NCBI GenBank assembly: GCA_022825005.1
Contig: JAJDYU010000017.1
Location: forward strand, 1 to 63,514
DNA length: 63,514 nucleotides
Reading direction: 5' to 3'
Source: Acidimicrobiia bacterium
Lineage (GTDB): Bacteria > Actinomycetota > Acidimicrobiia > Acidimicrobiales > Bin134
A model generated the notes under the pieces. The model searched no databases. It was not told where the DNA came from and saw only the letters and a list, made by a program, of their open reading frames with translations. A program made the position numbers and the translations under genes. Positions 52,224 through 60,665 of this stretch are shown here, in pieces. The stretch's first letter is position 1; the number at the start of each line of letters is the position of its first letter.

Positions 52224-53090
52224 TCAGTGGTCGAGTTTGAACACTCGCAGGGCGTTCTCCCGCAGGAACTTGGGCCACACGTGGTCGCGGAACGCCACAT
52301 TGGGCAGCTCGGTGAAGATGCGTTCCAAGGTGAGCCCGGCGGGGAAGTAGCCGGCGTACATCACCTTGTCGGCCCCGCGGGTGTTTGCGTAGTCGATGAT
52401 GGCCTTCGGGTAGTGCTTGGGGGCGAACGCCGAGGGCATGTAGTAGAGGTTGGGCCACTTCAACATGAGCTTCATGGCCAGCTTCTCCCACGGCTCGGCC
52501 CCATGGCGCATAACCAGGCGCAGCTCGGGGAAGTCGTAGCACACCTGGTCGAAGTGCTCGACGTGCTGGGGGGCGCTGGGGAACCGGGGTCCGGCGATGC
52601 CCGCGTTGGCGATCACCGGGATGTCGAGCTCGATGGCGGTGGCGTACAGCGGATACATGAGCGCATCCGACACCGCTACCTGGGGGACCGTCCCGGCCGG
52701 GAACACGCTGACCGCCTTGAGGTCGTGCTCGGCCTTCAGCTTCTTGAGGAGCCGGACGGTGCCCATCACGTCGTTGGGGTCAACCTCGGTCACGAAGTAC
52801 ACCCGGTTGGGGTGGCGGCGCTTGGCCTCGATGCTGACTTCCGACAGCCCGAATAGCCCCTTGTCGATGCCCCAGCGGTCCATCTCGGAAATGGTGTAGT
52901 CGATGGGGTCGGATCCCTCTTCGGCCTCCTCGGGGATGTCTTTGAACATGTACTCCACCGGCATCACGAACTCGTCGGTGGACTGGTCGTCTTTCAGCCC
53001 GGCCTGGAGGCGCTCGTACACCTGCTTCTTGGAGGCGAAGGGGAACCCGATCATCAGGTCCACCACGCCGATCTCCTCGGGCATTCCCAT
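52224..53090 (-). CDS. Amidohydrolase 2 family protein
   Basis: This is a 288-residue TIM-barrel hydrolase or decarboxylase of the ACMSD/LigW-like amidohydrolase family. Recognisable parts are 'EIGVVDLMIGFPF' at the N-terminus, 'NAGIAGPRFPSAPQHVEHFD' and 'LVMRHGAEPWEKLAMKLML', then 'TRGADKVMYAGYFPAG'. The classical first HxH is replaced by 'VDLMIG', as in its paralogue at 54538-55434, so metal binding may differ from canonical members. It lies 22 bases upstream of the sulfatase on the same strand. Confidence 0.85.
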   Translation of the reverse strand: MGMPEEIGVVDLMIGFPFASKKQVYERLQAGLKDDQSTDEFVMPVEYMFKDIPEEAEEGSDPIDYTISEMDRWGIDKGLFGLSEVSIEAKRRHPNRVYFVTEVDPNDVMGTVRLLKKLKAEHDLKAVSVFPAGTVPQVAVSDALMYPLYATAIELDIPVIANAGIAGPRFPSAPQHVEHFDQVCYDFPELRLVMRHGAEPWEKLAMKLMLKWPNLYYMPSAFAPKHYPKAIIDYANTRGADKVMYAGYFPAGLTLERIFTELPNVAFRDHVWPKFLRENALRVFKLDH

Positions 53091-53111
53091 CTCAACGGTT
53101 CCTTCCTGGTG

Positions 53112-53894
53112 TCAGACGGGCGAGAAGGTGGGATCGGGGGTGATTACCCAGAACATGGCGCCGGTGTCGTCCACTAGCTGGGCCATGCGCCCTGGCGGGG
53201 TGTCCATGGGCGGGACCACCACATGGCCGCCCAGCTCCTGGCACTGGGCCGCGGTGGCGTCGCAGTCGTCCACCGCGAAGTACACCGCCCAGTGGGAGGG
53301 AATCAGCGGCGCGGGAAGCGGACCGGCGCTGGCGATCATCTCGCCGTTGTGCATGATGCCCACCGAATCTTCCATATCGAGGGGAATCGGGGTCCAGCCC
53401 AGCACCTCGGAGTAGAAGGCCAGGGCCTTGTCCACGTCAGAGGTGAGGAGCTGGTTCCAGCACAGCGTGCCGTGCTCGCTCTTGAGCTCGGCGCCATCTT
53501 GGCCCAGCGCCTCCCACAGCATCACCACTGCACCGGTGGGGTCGGCCACCACTGCCATCCTCCCCGCGCCCGCCGGCTCCATCACCGGTCCCATCGGCGT
53601 GCCCCCGGCGGGCGCCACCTTGGCCAGAGCCTCATCAGCGTTGTCTACCGATATGTAGGTCTCCCACACGTTGGGAATCCCCATCTCGCACATGTCCTGA
53701 GGCTTCTCCAGCAGCCCCAGCACCGGCCTCTCGTCCTTCAGCCCCAGGGTGTAGACCACCTGCGACCCGTCGTGCTCATCGCGGAATGTCAGTCCGAACA
53801 GCGCCGAGTAGAACGCCTTGGCCTTGTCGGGCTCCTCGGTACACAAGTCGACCCAGCTGAAGTCTCCGTGGACGTAGCCGTCTACCTCGGGCAT
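53112..53894 (-). CDS. Two-domain VOC (glyoxalase/bleomycin resistance fold) protein
   Basis: This is a 260-residue protein with two VOC modules. The first begins 'GDFSWVDLCTEEPDKAKAFY' and the second 'LCWNQLLTSDVDKALAFYSE'. Each has the paired beta-alpha-beta-beta-beta layout, ending in 'VVADPTGAVVMLWEA' and 'LVDDTGAMFWVI'. The pattern is common in actinobacterial proteins related to hydroxylases and lyases. A metal-dependent lyase, isomerase or dioxygenase role in the surrounding pathway is plausible but not provable here. Confidence 0.85.
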   Translation of the reverse strand: MPEVDGYVHGDFSWVDLCTEEPDKAKAFYSALFGLTFRDEHDGSQVVYTLGLKDERPVLGLLEKPQDMCEMGIPNVWETYISVDNADEALAKVAPAGGTPMGPVMEPAGAGRMAVVADPTGAVVMLWEALGQDGAELKSEHGTLCWNQLLTSDVDKALAFYSEVLGWTPIPLDMEDSVGIMHNGEMIASAGPLPAPLIPSHWAVYFAVDDCDATAAQCQELGGHVVVPPMDTPPGRMAQLVDDTGAMFWVITPDPTFSPV

Positions 53895-53944
53895 AGCGGT
53901 TCTCCTCTTCCCCGTCTCGGCCGGATTTCAGGCAGCGTATAGGT

Positions 53945-54541
53945 TCAGATGGCGTCGCCCACATTGGTGCGGCGGGCGCCGATTGCCCAGGTGAGCAGGG
54001 CCAAGATCACCAGGGGATCGAGGACATCCCAGGCCGTCTCGCAGGTGTAGTAGAAGAAGGCGACGATGAACACCGCCACCCCCAGCCCCGTGGCGACGAC
54101 AGCGGCGAGGAGGGTGAAGGGGTTGGCCGGCTCCATGCCCTGCCTTTGGGCCATCACCCGGCGCCACCCGACGCACATGGCCACGGTGGCACAGCCGACG
54201 AACAGGGGATCGATGGTGTTCCAGAGGTTGTTGCTGCTGTTGAAGGTGTCGGTGTACTTGTTGAGCAAGAACGCCACCGCCAGCGACGACAGGCACAGCG
54301 TGCGGATCCACGGCACCTTGCTGGTGTTGCGCCACAGCAGCCACACGCCGACGATGGAGAAAACCAGGGGGCCGATCTGCCAGAGCTGCCACTCCCAGTT
54401 GTCGGACAGCTCGGTGTTGGGGTCGAACCGCTCGGATTGGACGGTCCAGGCGAACACGGCCACCACCAGGAGTCCCGCTCCGATGAAGGAGTCGATCACT
54501 CCCAGGTCCCGCCGTCGGAAGATTTGCTGAATCATGCTCAT
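53945..54541 (-). CDS. Membrane protein with about five helices, hypothetical
   Basis: This is a 198-residue protein from the ATG at 54541, which overlaps the stop of the upstream amidohydrolase (ATGA). The longer frame upstream is a shadow. Hydrophobic segments include 'FIGAGLLVVAVFAWTVQ', 'WQIGPLVFSIVGVWLLW', 'LCLSSLAVAFLLN' and 'VVATGLGVAVFIVAFFYYTC'. I recognise no transporter family. The overlap implies co-translation with the amidohydrolase. Confidence 0.7.
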   Translation of the reverse strand: MSMIQQIFRRRDLGVIDSFIGAGLLVVAVFAWTVQSERFDPNTELSDNWEWQLWQIGPLVFSIVGVWLLWRNTSKVPWIRTLCLSSLAVAFLLNKYTDTFNSSNNLWNTIDPLFVGCATVAMCVGWRRVMAQRQGMEPANPFTLLAAVVATGLGVAVFIVAFFYYTCETAWDVLDPLVILALLTWAIGARRTNVGDAI

Positions 54542-55434
54542 GACATATTGAACACCCGCAGGGCGTTGTCGCGCAGGAATTTGGGCCAGACGTGGTCGCG
54601 GAATCCCACGCCGCGCATCTCGGTCATGATCCGCTCCAGCGACAGCCCCGAGGGGAAGTAGCCGGCGTACATCACCTTGTCTGCGCCCCGGGTGTTGGCG
54701 TAGTCGATGATGGCCTGCGGATAGTGCTTGGGGGCGAACGCCGAGGTGGAGTAGTGCAGCCCCGGCCACTTCAGCATGAGCTTGACCATGAGGTCTTCCC
54801 AGGGCTCGGAACCGTGGCGGGTGACCACCACCAGCTCGGGGAAGTCGTAGCACACCCGGTCGAGGTGCTCGACGTGCTGGGGACCGAACGGGAACCGCGG
54901 GCCCGGCACCCCGGCGTTGATGCACATGGGGATCTCCAGCTCGCAGCACGCGGCGTAGATCGGGTACATTAGCGGGTCGTTGATGTTGACCTGAGGGTGC
55001 AGTCCGGTGGGGAAGCAGGCCGCGGCGATCACGCCCAGCTCGGCCACCGCCCGGCGCAGGTCCCGCACCGCCTGCACGCCGAGGTTGGGGTCCACCAGGT
55101 AGCTGCCGTAGAGGCGGTTTGGGTGCTCGGCCACTCCTCGGGTGCCCCAGGTGTCGCCGAAGTTCACCGGCAACAGCCCCTTGTCGATACCCCAGAGGTC
55201 CATCTCGGCCAGCAGGTAGGCGATGAAGTCCACCGTGCCGTCAACCTGGGGCAGGTCTTTGAACATGTAGGCCGCGCCGTGGCCGAAGCTGCGGCTCTCG
55301 GTGTCTTTCAGCAGCCCCTGGAAGTTGGCGTACCAGGCGTCGCGGTCAGACGGCACGCCCAGCATGAGGTCGACCGCCCCGATGCCCTCAATTGGGTGAG
55401 GGGCCATCGGGTGGGCTTGAGGCTCTGAGGCCAT
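54538..55434 (-). CDS. Amidohydrolase 2 family protein, paralogue
   Basis: This is a 298-residue paralogue of the protein at 52224-53090, with strong similarity in 'PGPRFPFGPQHVEHLDRVCY' and 'YANTRGADKVMYAGYFPSG'. The N-terminus 'GIGAVDLMLGVPSDRDAWYA' again lacks the HxH pair. Its ATG abuts the class II aldolase stop without a gap, and its stop overlaps the membrane-protein start. Two related enzymes in one operon suggest successive or stereo-specific steps. Confidence 0.85.
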   Translation of the reverse strand: MASEPQAHPMAPHPIEGIGAVDLMLGVPSDRDAWYANFQGLLKDTESRSFGHGAAYMFKDLPQVDGTVDFIAYLLAEMDLWGIDKGLLPVNFGDTWGTRGVAEHPNRLYGSYLVDPNLGVQAVRDLRRAVAELGVIAAACFPTGLHPQVNINDPLMYPIYAACCELEIPMCINAGVPGPRFPFGPQHVEHLDRVCYDFPELVVVTRHGSEPWEDLMVKLMLKWPGLHYSTSAFAPKHYPQAIIDYANTRGADKVMYAGYFPSGLSLERIMTEMRGVGFRDHVWPKFLRDNALRVFNMS

Positions 55435-56154
55435 TCAGCTAGCCAGCGTCTCGAACAGGTCGGCGTCGGTTTTGCGCAGGCGGCGGTAGTTGGCCTCCCA
55501 CATCATGGGGATGAAGTACTTGTGGTACGCCTTTTTGGCCCGGGCCGCCTCGGCCTCGACCATCTCGGAGCCTCCCACCACCTGGGCCTCGTAGTGGGCC
55601 CGGGCCGAAGTCTCATAGGCGATGGCCTTGATGGTGGCCTCCTCCAGCGAACCGCACACGAAGCAGGCGCCGTGGTTGCCGATGAGCACCACCGACCGGT
55701 CGCCCAGGGCCTCGGCCATGCGGGGGCCGTCCACTGGGGTGTCGAGGCCGTTGTCGGCGTAGTGGGCCTGCTCTTGGTAGAACAGGCAGGCGTCGGCCGA
55801 GTACAGCCCCACGTCCTTGCCGGTGGTGGACAGCACCTCCACATAGTGGGAGTGGGTGTGGATCACCGAGTTGGCGTCGGGGCGGGCCTCATAGAACCCG
55901 GCGTGGAAGCGCACCGCGGGCGAGGCCGGAGTGTCGCCGTCGAGCAAGTTGAGCTCCATGTCGTAGCAGTTCACGTCGCTGGGCAGCGTCTCGCTGAAGT
56001 AGCCGAACGGCGAAACCCAGAAGGCGTCGGCCCGCTCGGCGTCGCGCACCGAAACGTGGCCCGCCACCCGGCTCTCGCACCCCTCCCGGGCCAGGATGCG
56101 CCTCGACGCGGCCACTTGGAAGGCGGGATGGTCTTCGGTCCATGTCTTGGTCAT
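55435..56154 (-). CDS. Class II aldolase/adducin family protein
   Basis: This is a 239-residue protein from the ATG at 56154. Metal-site residues appear in 'SVIHTHSHYVEVLS' (H-x-H) and 'LIGNHGACFVCGSLEEA', and the N-terminal signature is 'GCESRVAGHVSVRD'. It is probably a zinc-dependent aldolase or decarboxylase. It stands between two amidohydrolase genes in a minus-strand operon and abuts the downstream one. Together with the plus-strand aldolase at 41872 it points to related chemistry in both catabolic runs. Confidence 0.88.
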   Translation of the reverse strand: MTKTWTEDHPAFQVAASRRILAREGCESRVAGHVSVRDAERADAFWVSPFGYFSETLPSDVNCYDMELNLLDGDTPASPAVRFHAGFYEARPDANSVIHTHSHYVEVLSTTGKDVGLYSADACLFYQEQAHYADNGLDTPVDGPRMAEALGDRSVVLIGNHGACFVCGSLEEATIKAIAYETSARAHYEAQVVGGSEMVEAEAARAKKAYHKYFIPMMWEANYRRLRKTDADLFETLAS

Positions 56155-56167
56155 CGGTCCTCCCCGG

Positions 56168-57271
56168 CTACACCTGGATGTCGTAGAGCTGGCGGACGTT
56201 GGCCGACACGATGGCGTGGCGCACATCGTCGGGGGCATCGGCGAAGTGGTCGGCGATCACTGCCTGGCTGTTGGGCCAGGTGGACACGTGGTGGGGGAAG
56301 TCGTTGCCCCACATCATGGTCTCGGTGCCGATGATGTCGCGGGCGGCCACGCCGGTGAGGTCCCGCATGAACGTCACCCGGAAGTTGTTGCGCCAGTAGT
56401 GCGACGGCTCTTCCTGGCAGTCCATGTCCTTCAGGAGCTGGGAGTGGCGGTGGAACCAGTAGTCGGCCCGCTCCAGCAGGTTGCCGGCCCAGCCCACGTC
56501 GTTCTCCGCCGAGACGATCTTCAGCTCGGGGAAGCGGTCGAACACGCCGCCGAAAATGAGGTCGAGCACCACCTCTTGGATGTCCACCGTTTGCAGCACC
56601 GAGCGGGTGGAGGTGCCCTGGTCCCAGGCTTTGTCGGGGTTGCGGGTGGTGGCGGCGTGGAGGTTCACCGGCATGGAGTGCTCCACCGCCGCGGCCCACA
56701 GCGGGTCGAACGACGGGTCTTGATAGGGGTTGTCCTCGCCGTTGACCACCGGGATCATCACCCCTTTGAGGCCGATGTCTCGGCACCGCTTGATCTCCTT
56801 GGCGACCCGCTCCAAGTCCACCGGCGACAACAGCCCGATACCCACGAAAGTGTCGGGGATCTGGCTGACGAACTCGCCGACCCAGGTGTTGTAGGCCTCG
56901 AACAGCGCCCACTGGAACTCCACGTCTTGGATCGGGTACATCTGCATGGCGATGGTGGGGTAGAGCACCTCGCCGGTCACGCCGTCGATGCGCAGCGCCT
57001 CCATGCGGGCCTCGGGGTCCCAGCCCACATCGGGCACGTCGTCGTCCCAGCGGCCCTTGACCCGAACGTTTTCGTCGGTGCGCATGCACCCGGCCAGCAG
57101 CCCCACCGGGGGCAGCCGGGCCTGGTCGCACACCAGCCGGTCGGTGGTCTCCTCATGGACTAGGCGGGGGGCCCGATCCCGAAAGGCCTCAACCGTGTAG
57201 ATCTGCCACAAATCGTGGGGCTCAATCACATGGGAGTCGGAGGAGAATACGTCGAAGCCGTTGTCGCTCAT
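56168..57271 (-). CDS. Amidohydrolase 2 family protein (LigW/ACMSD-like)
   Basis: This is a 367-residue protein from the ATG at 57271 behind GGAGG; the longer frame upstream overlaps the divergent dehydrogenase region. Unlike the two smaller paralogues it keeps canonical metal-site elements: 'VFSSDSHVIEPHDLW' at the N-terminus, 'MPVNLHAATT' and the late 'TMMWGNDFPHHVSTWPNS' with the Asp on strand 8. Family members decarboxylate or hydrolyse aromatic and related acids. It is the first gene of the minus-strand catabolic run. Confidence 0.88.
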   Translation of the reverse strand: MSDNGFDVFSSDSHVIEPHDLWQIYTVEAFRDRAPRLVHEETTDRLVCDQARLPPVGLLAGCMRTDENVRVKGRWDDDVPDVGWDPEARMEALRIDGVTGEVLYPTIAMQMYPIQDVEFQWALFEAYNTWVGEFVSQIPDTFVGIGLLSPVDLERVAKEIKRCRDIGLKGVMIPVVNGEDNPYQDPSFDPLWAAAVEHSMPVNLHAATTRNPDKAWDQGTSTRSVLQTVDIQEVVLDLIFGGVFDRFPELKIVSAENDVGWAGNLLERADYWFHRHSQLLKDMDCQEEPSHYWRNNFRVTFMRDLTGVAARDIIGTETMMWGNDFPHHVSTWPNSQAVIADHFADAPDDVRHAIVSANVRQLYDIQV

Positions 57272-57351
57272 CGCCTCCGATGATAAGGGAATGCTGGTGC
57301 AGCCGCCCATCGCCCGGGGAGCTTTGGAATGGGCCGGGTATCGTGGCCGAC

Positions 57352-58215
57352 GTGAGCGTGTGCGCATTCATAGGACTGGGCAACATGGGCTACCCCATGG
57401 CCGGGCACTTGGTGGCCGCGGGCCACGAGGTGCGGGTGTTCAACCGGACGGCGGCCGTGGCCGAGCGCTGGGGCGAGCAGCATGGCGGGACGGTGGCCGC
57501 CACCCCGGCCGAGGCGGCCGACGGGGCCGAGTTCGTGTTCACCTGCGTGGGGGCCGACGACGACCTGAGGTCGGTGGTGCTGGGCGAAGACGGGGCCTTG
57601 GCGACGATGCCCGCCGGCTCGGTGCTGGTGGACCACACCACCGCCTCGGCCGAGGTGGCCCGGGAGCTGGCCGAGGTGTGCGCCAGCCGGGGAATCGGCT
57701 GGCTGGACGCCCCCATCTCCGGCGGCCAAGCCGGAGCCGAGAACGGCGTGCTCACCGTGATGTGCGGCGGCGAGCCCGAGCACTTCGATGCCGCCGCTCG
57801 GGTGATGGACGCCTACTCCTCGGCGGTCACCCTGATGGGTCCGGCCGGAAGCGGCCAGCTCACCAAGATGGTCAACCAGATCCTGTGCGCCGGGGCCGTG
57901 CAGGGCGCAGCCGAGGCGCTGGCCTTCGGGGAGCGAGCCGGCCTCGACATGGAAAAGGTGCTGGCCGCCGTCACCAAGGGCGCAGCCGGCTCCTGGTACC
58001 TCCAGAACCGGGGCCACACCATGGTGGCCGACGAGTTCGACTTCGGCTTCGCCATCGACTGGATGATCAAAGACCTCGGCCTAGTAGCCGACGCCGCCGC
58101 CAACCTAAACGCCCCCATCCCCCTAGTAGAACTCTGCCAGCGCTACACCCAGGAAACAGCAGCAGCCGGCGAAAACCGCCTAGACACCACCGCCATAATC
58201 CGCCGCTACCGTTAG
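57352..58215 (+). CDS. 3-hydroxyisobutyrate dehydrogenase-like NAD(P)-dependent oxidoreductase
   Basis: This is a 287-residue protein from a GTG. The Rossmann motif 'FIGLGNMGYPMAGHL' is at the very N-terminus, 'DAPISGGQAGAENG' is the substrate-binding signature, and the catalytic Lys is in 'GSGQLTKMVNQ'. It acts on a beta-hydroxyacid. It diverges from the amidohydrolase gene at 57271, so the two may share control. The last 45 codons switch to CTA/GTA/ATA usage and G-poor composition, as in part of lhr. Confidence 0.9.
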   Translation: MSVCAFIGLGNMGYPMAGHLVAAGHEVRVFNRTAAVAERWGEQHGGTVAATPAEAADGAEFVFTCVGADDDLRSVVLGEDGALATMPAGSVLVDHTTASAEVARELAEVCASRGIGWLDAPISGGQAGAENGVLTVMCGGEPEHFDAAARVMDAYSSAVTLMGPAGSGQLTKMVNQILCAGAVQGAAEALAFGERAGLDMEKVLAAVTKGAAGSWYLQNRGHTMVADEFDFGFAIDWMIKDLGLVADAAANLNAPIPLVELCQRYTQETAAAGENRLDTTAIIRRYR

Positions 58216-58235
58216 CGGGGTTCAGTTATGGAGGA

Positions 58236-59369
58236 TCAAGACTCTCTGAGGCCGATGATTTCGGGAATTTCAAGAAGATGAGGGAGCGTGTCGAGGGAGT
58301 AGGTGCGTCCTTCTGTTGCGATTACTACGTCGACCAGGGCGTTCGGGCGTTCTGACCAGCCCTTGCCATCGACAACTGCACAGGGAAGCAGACCGCGGTC
58401 CCTAGCAGCATCGGCAGCATTCTTGATGCGAGCAGCCTTGTCTCGAGCCGTGCCTCCGTCTTCAGCCACCTTCGATTCGATGATCACCGTCGGAGATTCC
58501 TCGGGCAACACGAAATCGGGTCCAGGCGAAAGGCCGAATGTCTCTGAGGTTTGTGTAGCGCCGGCAGCGCCTGACCCAGATCGGTAGTACGGAATGTGAT
58601 GATCGTCGAATAGGTCGGCAATGGGTTGCTCCAGCAGATTGTCACCTTTGACTTCGGAGTAGGCATCTTGAACTTGGCGCCAAACCCCGCCGACGTACCT
58701 CTGATACAGCAAAGCCGAATAAGGAACTCCGCCAGTTGACGCAGCAACCGTGTCCCAGCCCAGACGCGTGTCTCGTTTGTCGAGTTTCGAATGGAAGAAG
58801 CCGCGGGCTGATTCAGGCACCTGAAGGATGCTCCGGTTCATGACTGCGAGGACTGCGTCAGCCACCGAGCTGACCATCTCTGTTCGTTTGGCTGTTGCTT
58901 GCTCAGGTACTGGGCTGCGTTCGAATTTCTTGAGAGTTCCTCCTGTAGTGTTCGTTCCCGGTTGGGCAAGTTTCATGGCCCAGGCCAACTCGTTGTGAGT
59001 GAAGCCCAAAATCATGCGAAGCGGTGCCAGAGTCTCGGGCGATTGCGTTAGGGCTGCTGTCAGACTTGCTGCCGATACATCGGTGAAGTCGTTGGTGTGC
59101 TCAGCCAATCTCCGGTAGGCCTCATCGAAAGCGGCTTCGGTGGCCATGGCGTCGCCCTTGGGGATGTAGTGAAACGACGGCTGAGTAGCGGCGACAAAAC
59201 CCTGTCCGAGAAGGTTGGCGGCCTCGTCCCTGGCCGATTCTGGTTGGCGCAGAAGTACCGCTACCGCTTGACGTCGGATTGTGGGGTTAGCCAAAGTCCC
59301 GGCGCTGGCGAGAAGCTCGCGGTCGGAGTCAGTTAGCGACACGGAGCAGTCCCAGTTCTTCCTGGACAT
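58236..59369 (-). CDS. Probable type II restriction endonuclease
   Basis: This is a 377-residue protein starting from the ATG at 59369, which overlaps the methyltransferase gene by 41 bases; a GTG at 59342 is the alternative. A PD-(D/E)xK nuclease signature is visible near residue 300: 'GPDFVLPEESPTVIIESKVA' (Asp, then E-x-K after 13 residues). The N-terminal two thirds are helical with no family I can name. Pairing with a beta-class DNA methyltransferase directly upstream makes restriction the best reading. GC content is lower than in the neighbours, suggesting transfer. Confidence 0.78.
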   Translation of the reverse strand: MSRKNWDCSVSLTDSDRELLASAGTLANPTIRRQAVAVLLRQPESARDEAANLLGQGFVAATQPSFHYIPKGDAMATEAAFDEAYRRLAEHTNDFTDVSAASLTAALTQSPETLAPLRMILGFTHNELAWAMKLAQPGTNTTGGTLKKFERSPVPEQATAKRTEMVSSVADAVLAVMNRSILQVPESARGFFHSKLDKRDTRLGWDTVAASTGGVPYSALLYQRYVGGVWRQVQDAYSEVKGDNLLEQPIADLFDDHHIPYYRSGSGAAGATQTSETFGLSPGPDFVLPEESPTVIIESKVAEDGGTARDKAARIKNAADAARDRGLLPCAVVDGKGWSERPNALVDVVIATEGRTYSLDTLPHLLEIPEIIGLRES

Positions 59370-60246
59370 GACCGCTTGCCAGGCGTTCCTTGGCGACTGC
59401 TGCGTACTCGGCGTGCAATTCGATCCCACCGGAAAAGCGGCCATGTCGGCGGGCGACTGTGACAGTGGTGCCCGATCCGGCGAATGGGTCAATCACGACG
59501 CCTTCGGGCGGACAGACCGCCTTGACGAAGAACTCGGCTAGGCCTTCTGGCATCACCGCGGTGTGTTGCCCGGCAGGGCCCTTGTGTTGGTTGTAGGTCT
59601 GGCCCACGGTGATCACGTTCCCTGGATCAGCCCCACCCCGGCCGTACGTCCGGGTACGGTCCCGACCAAATCCGGCGTCAGTGTTTCGGCGGCCATTCTT
59701 GTCTTTGAGCCGCCGTTTAATCTCGGCCTGGTCTGCCCGATACGGCACCCTCACTGCATCCAAGTCGAAGTAAGGACTGGGGCCCTTGGTGAAGTGGTAC
59801 ACGTACTCGAACGCATCCTTGGTGCGTGGACCGAACCGACCGGGGATGGCGTTCGGCTTGCTCCAGATGTACGTCTCCGTCCACCGCCACCCCATGTCTT
59901 GCAGAGCGATCACCAGTTGGTACACATAAGGATGACGCTGCCCCCGCAACGGCCCCGATTTTGCAACCCGATTCTTAATGTTGAGCACGAAGGAGCCAGT
60001 CTCCTTGGTGGCCCGGAGCATGGCTTCCGCAAATGGCAAGAACCACTCCACATAGCTGTCCGGGCTGATCTTGGAGTACGCCCGGGCATCGGCATACGGC
60101 GGCGACATGAAGAACAAGTCCACCGAGTCCTGCGGCAATCTCAGCAGCCACTCAGCAGAATCTCCCCAAACCACCCCCTCCTCAAGCAGCAAAGCCAGCG
60201 CCTCATCACCATCCACAGGAGGTGCTGGAGCCGTTTGACCTGCCAT
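59329..60246 (-). CDS. DNA methyltransferase (type II, SPPY/FAGSGT, beta class)
   Basis: This is a 305-residue DNA methyltransferase. Motif IV 'SPPY' is at residues 48-51, and motif I 'DPFAGSGTTVTVARRHG' lies near the C-terminus, so the order is that of the beta class. The target could be N4-cytosine or N6-adenine; SPPY is more typical of N4-cytosine enzymes. It protects DNA from the nuclease encoded downstream. The target-recognition part is the middle stretch around 'RTYGRGGADPGNVITVGQTY'. Confidence 0.9.
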   Translation of the reverse strand: MAGQTAPAPPVDGDEALALLLEEGVVWGDSAEWLLRLPQDSVDLFFMSPPYADARAYSKISPDSYVEWFLPFAEAMLRATKETGSFVLNIKNRVAKSGPLRGQRHPYVYQLVIALQDMGWRWTETYIWSKPNAIPGRFGPRTKDAFEYVYHFTKGPSPYFDLDAVRVPYRADQAEIKRRLKDKNGRRNTDAGFGRDRTRTYGRGGADPGNVITVGQTYNQHKGPAGQHTAVMPEGLAEFFVKAVCPPEGVVIDPFAGSGTTVTVARRHGRFSGGIELHAEYAAVAKERLASGHVQEELGLLRVAN

Positions 60247-60335
60247 AACTAGAGAATACCCACCACCAGTGACACCTTTGTGGTCTCCCGCGAATCAACC
60301 ACGGGACATTTGCGCCTCCATTGGGCGCGAGTTGG

Positions 60336-60656
60336 CTACCCGGCGTACTTGAGGTGGGAGGGGGTGAAGTCGTCGACGAACAGCATGATCTCCCCGGGAT
60401 CCAGCGGCTCGTCGTTCGGTTCGAGGTCCAGAGGCTGCACGCCTTCCAGCACTGCTCCGAGCTTGGCGGCACGCAGGGGCTCGGTCGGCAGTTCGAACGA
60501 GAAAAACCCCTCGTCATCTGTGATGGTCTCCAACGTCGAAGCCTCGCCATCAGTTGTCTGGACCGCCAGCCACACCACAACCTCAGCGGTGGGGGCCTTG
60601 CCAGTTACTCCGACAAGCCGCCCGTGGAGGATCTGGTCCGAAACCTCGTCTGTCAT
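60336..60656 (-). CDS. Small beta-rich protein with carboxypeptidase-regulatory-like outline, hypothetical
   Basis: This is a 106-residue protein. The stretch 'LHGRLVGVTGKAPTAEVVVW' and 'TITDDEGFFSFELPTEPLR' is typical of transthyretin-like (CarboxypepD_reg) beta-sandwiches. No signal peptide is present. The acidic C-terminal half ends 'TPSHLKYAG'. It lies nine bases upstream of the aldolase on the same strand, so it may be co-transcribed. Function unknown. Confidence 0.65.
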   Translation of the reverse strand: MTDEVSDQILHGRLVGVTGKAPTAEVVVWLAVQTTDGEASTLETITDDEGFFSFELPTEPLRAAKLGAVLEGVQPLDLEPNDEPLDPGEIMLFVDDFTPSHLKYAG

Positions 60657-60665
60657 CGCTTTACC

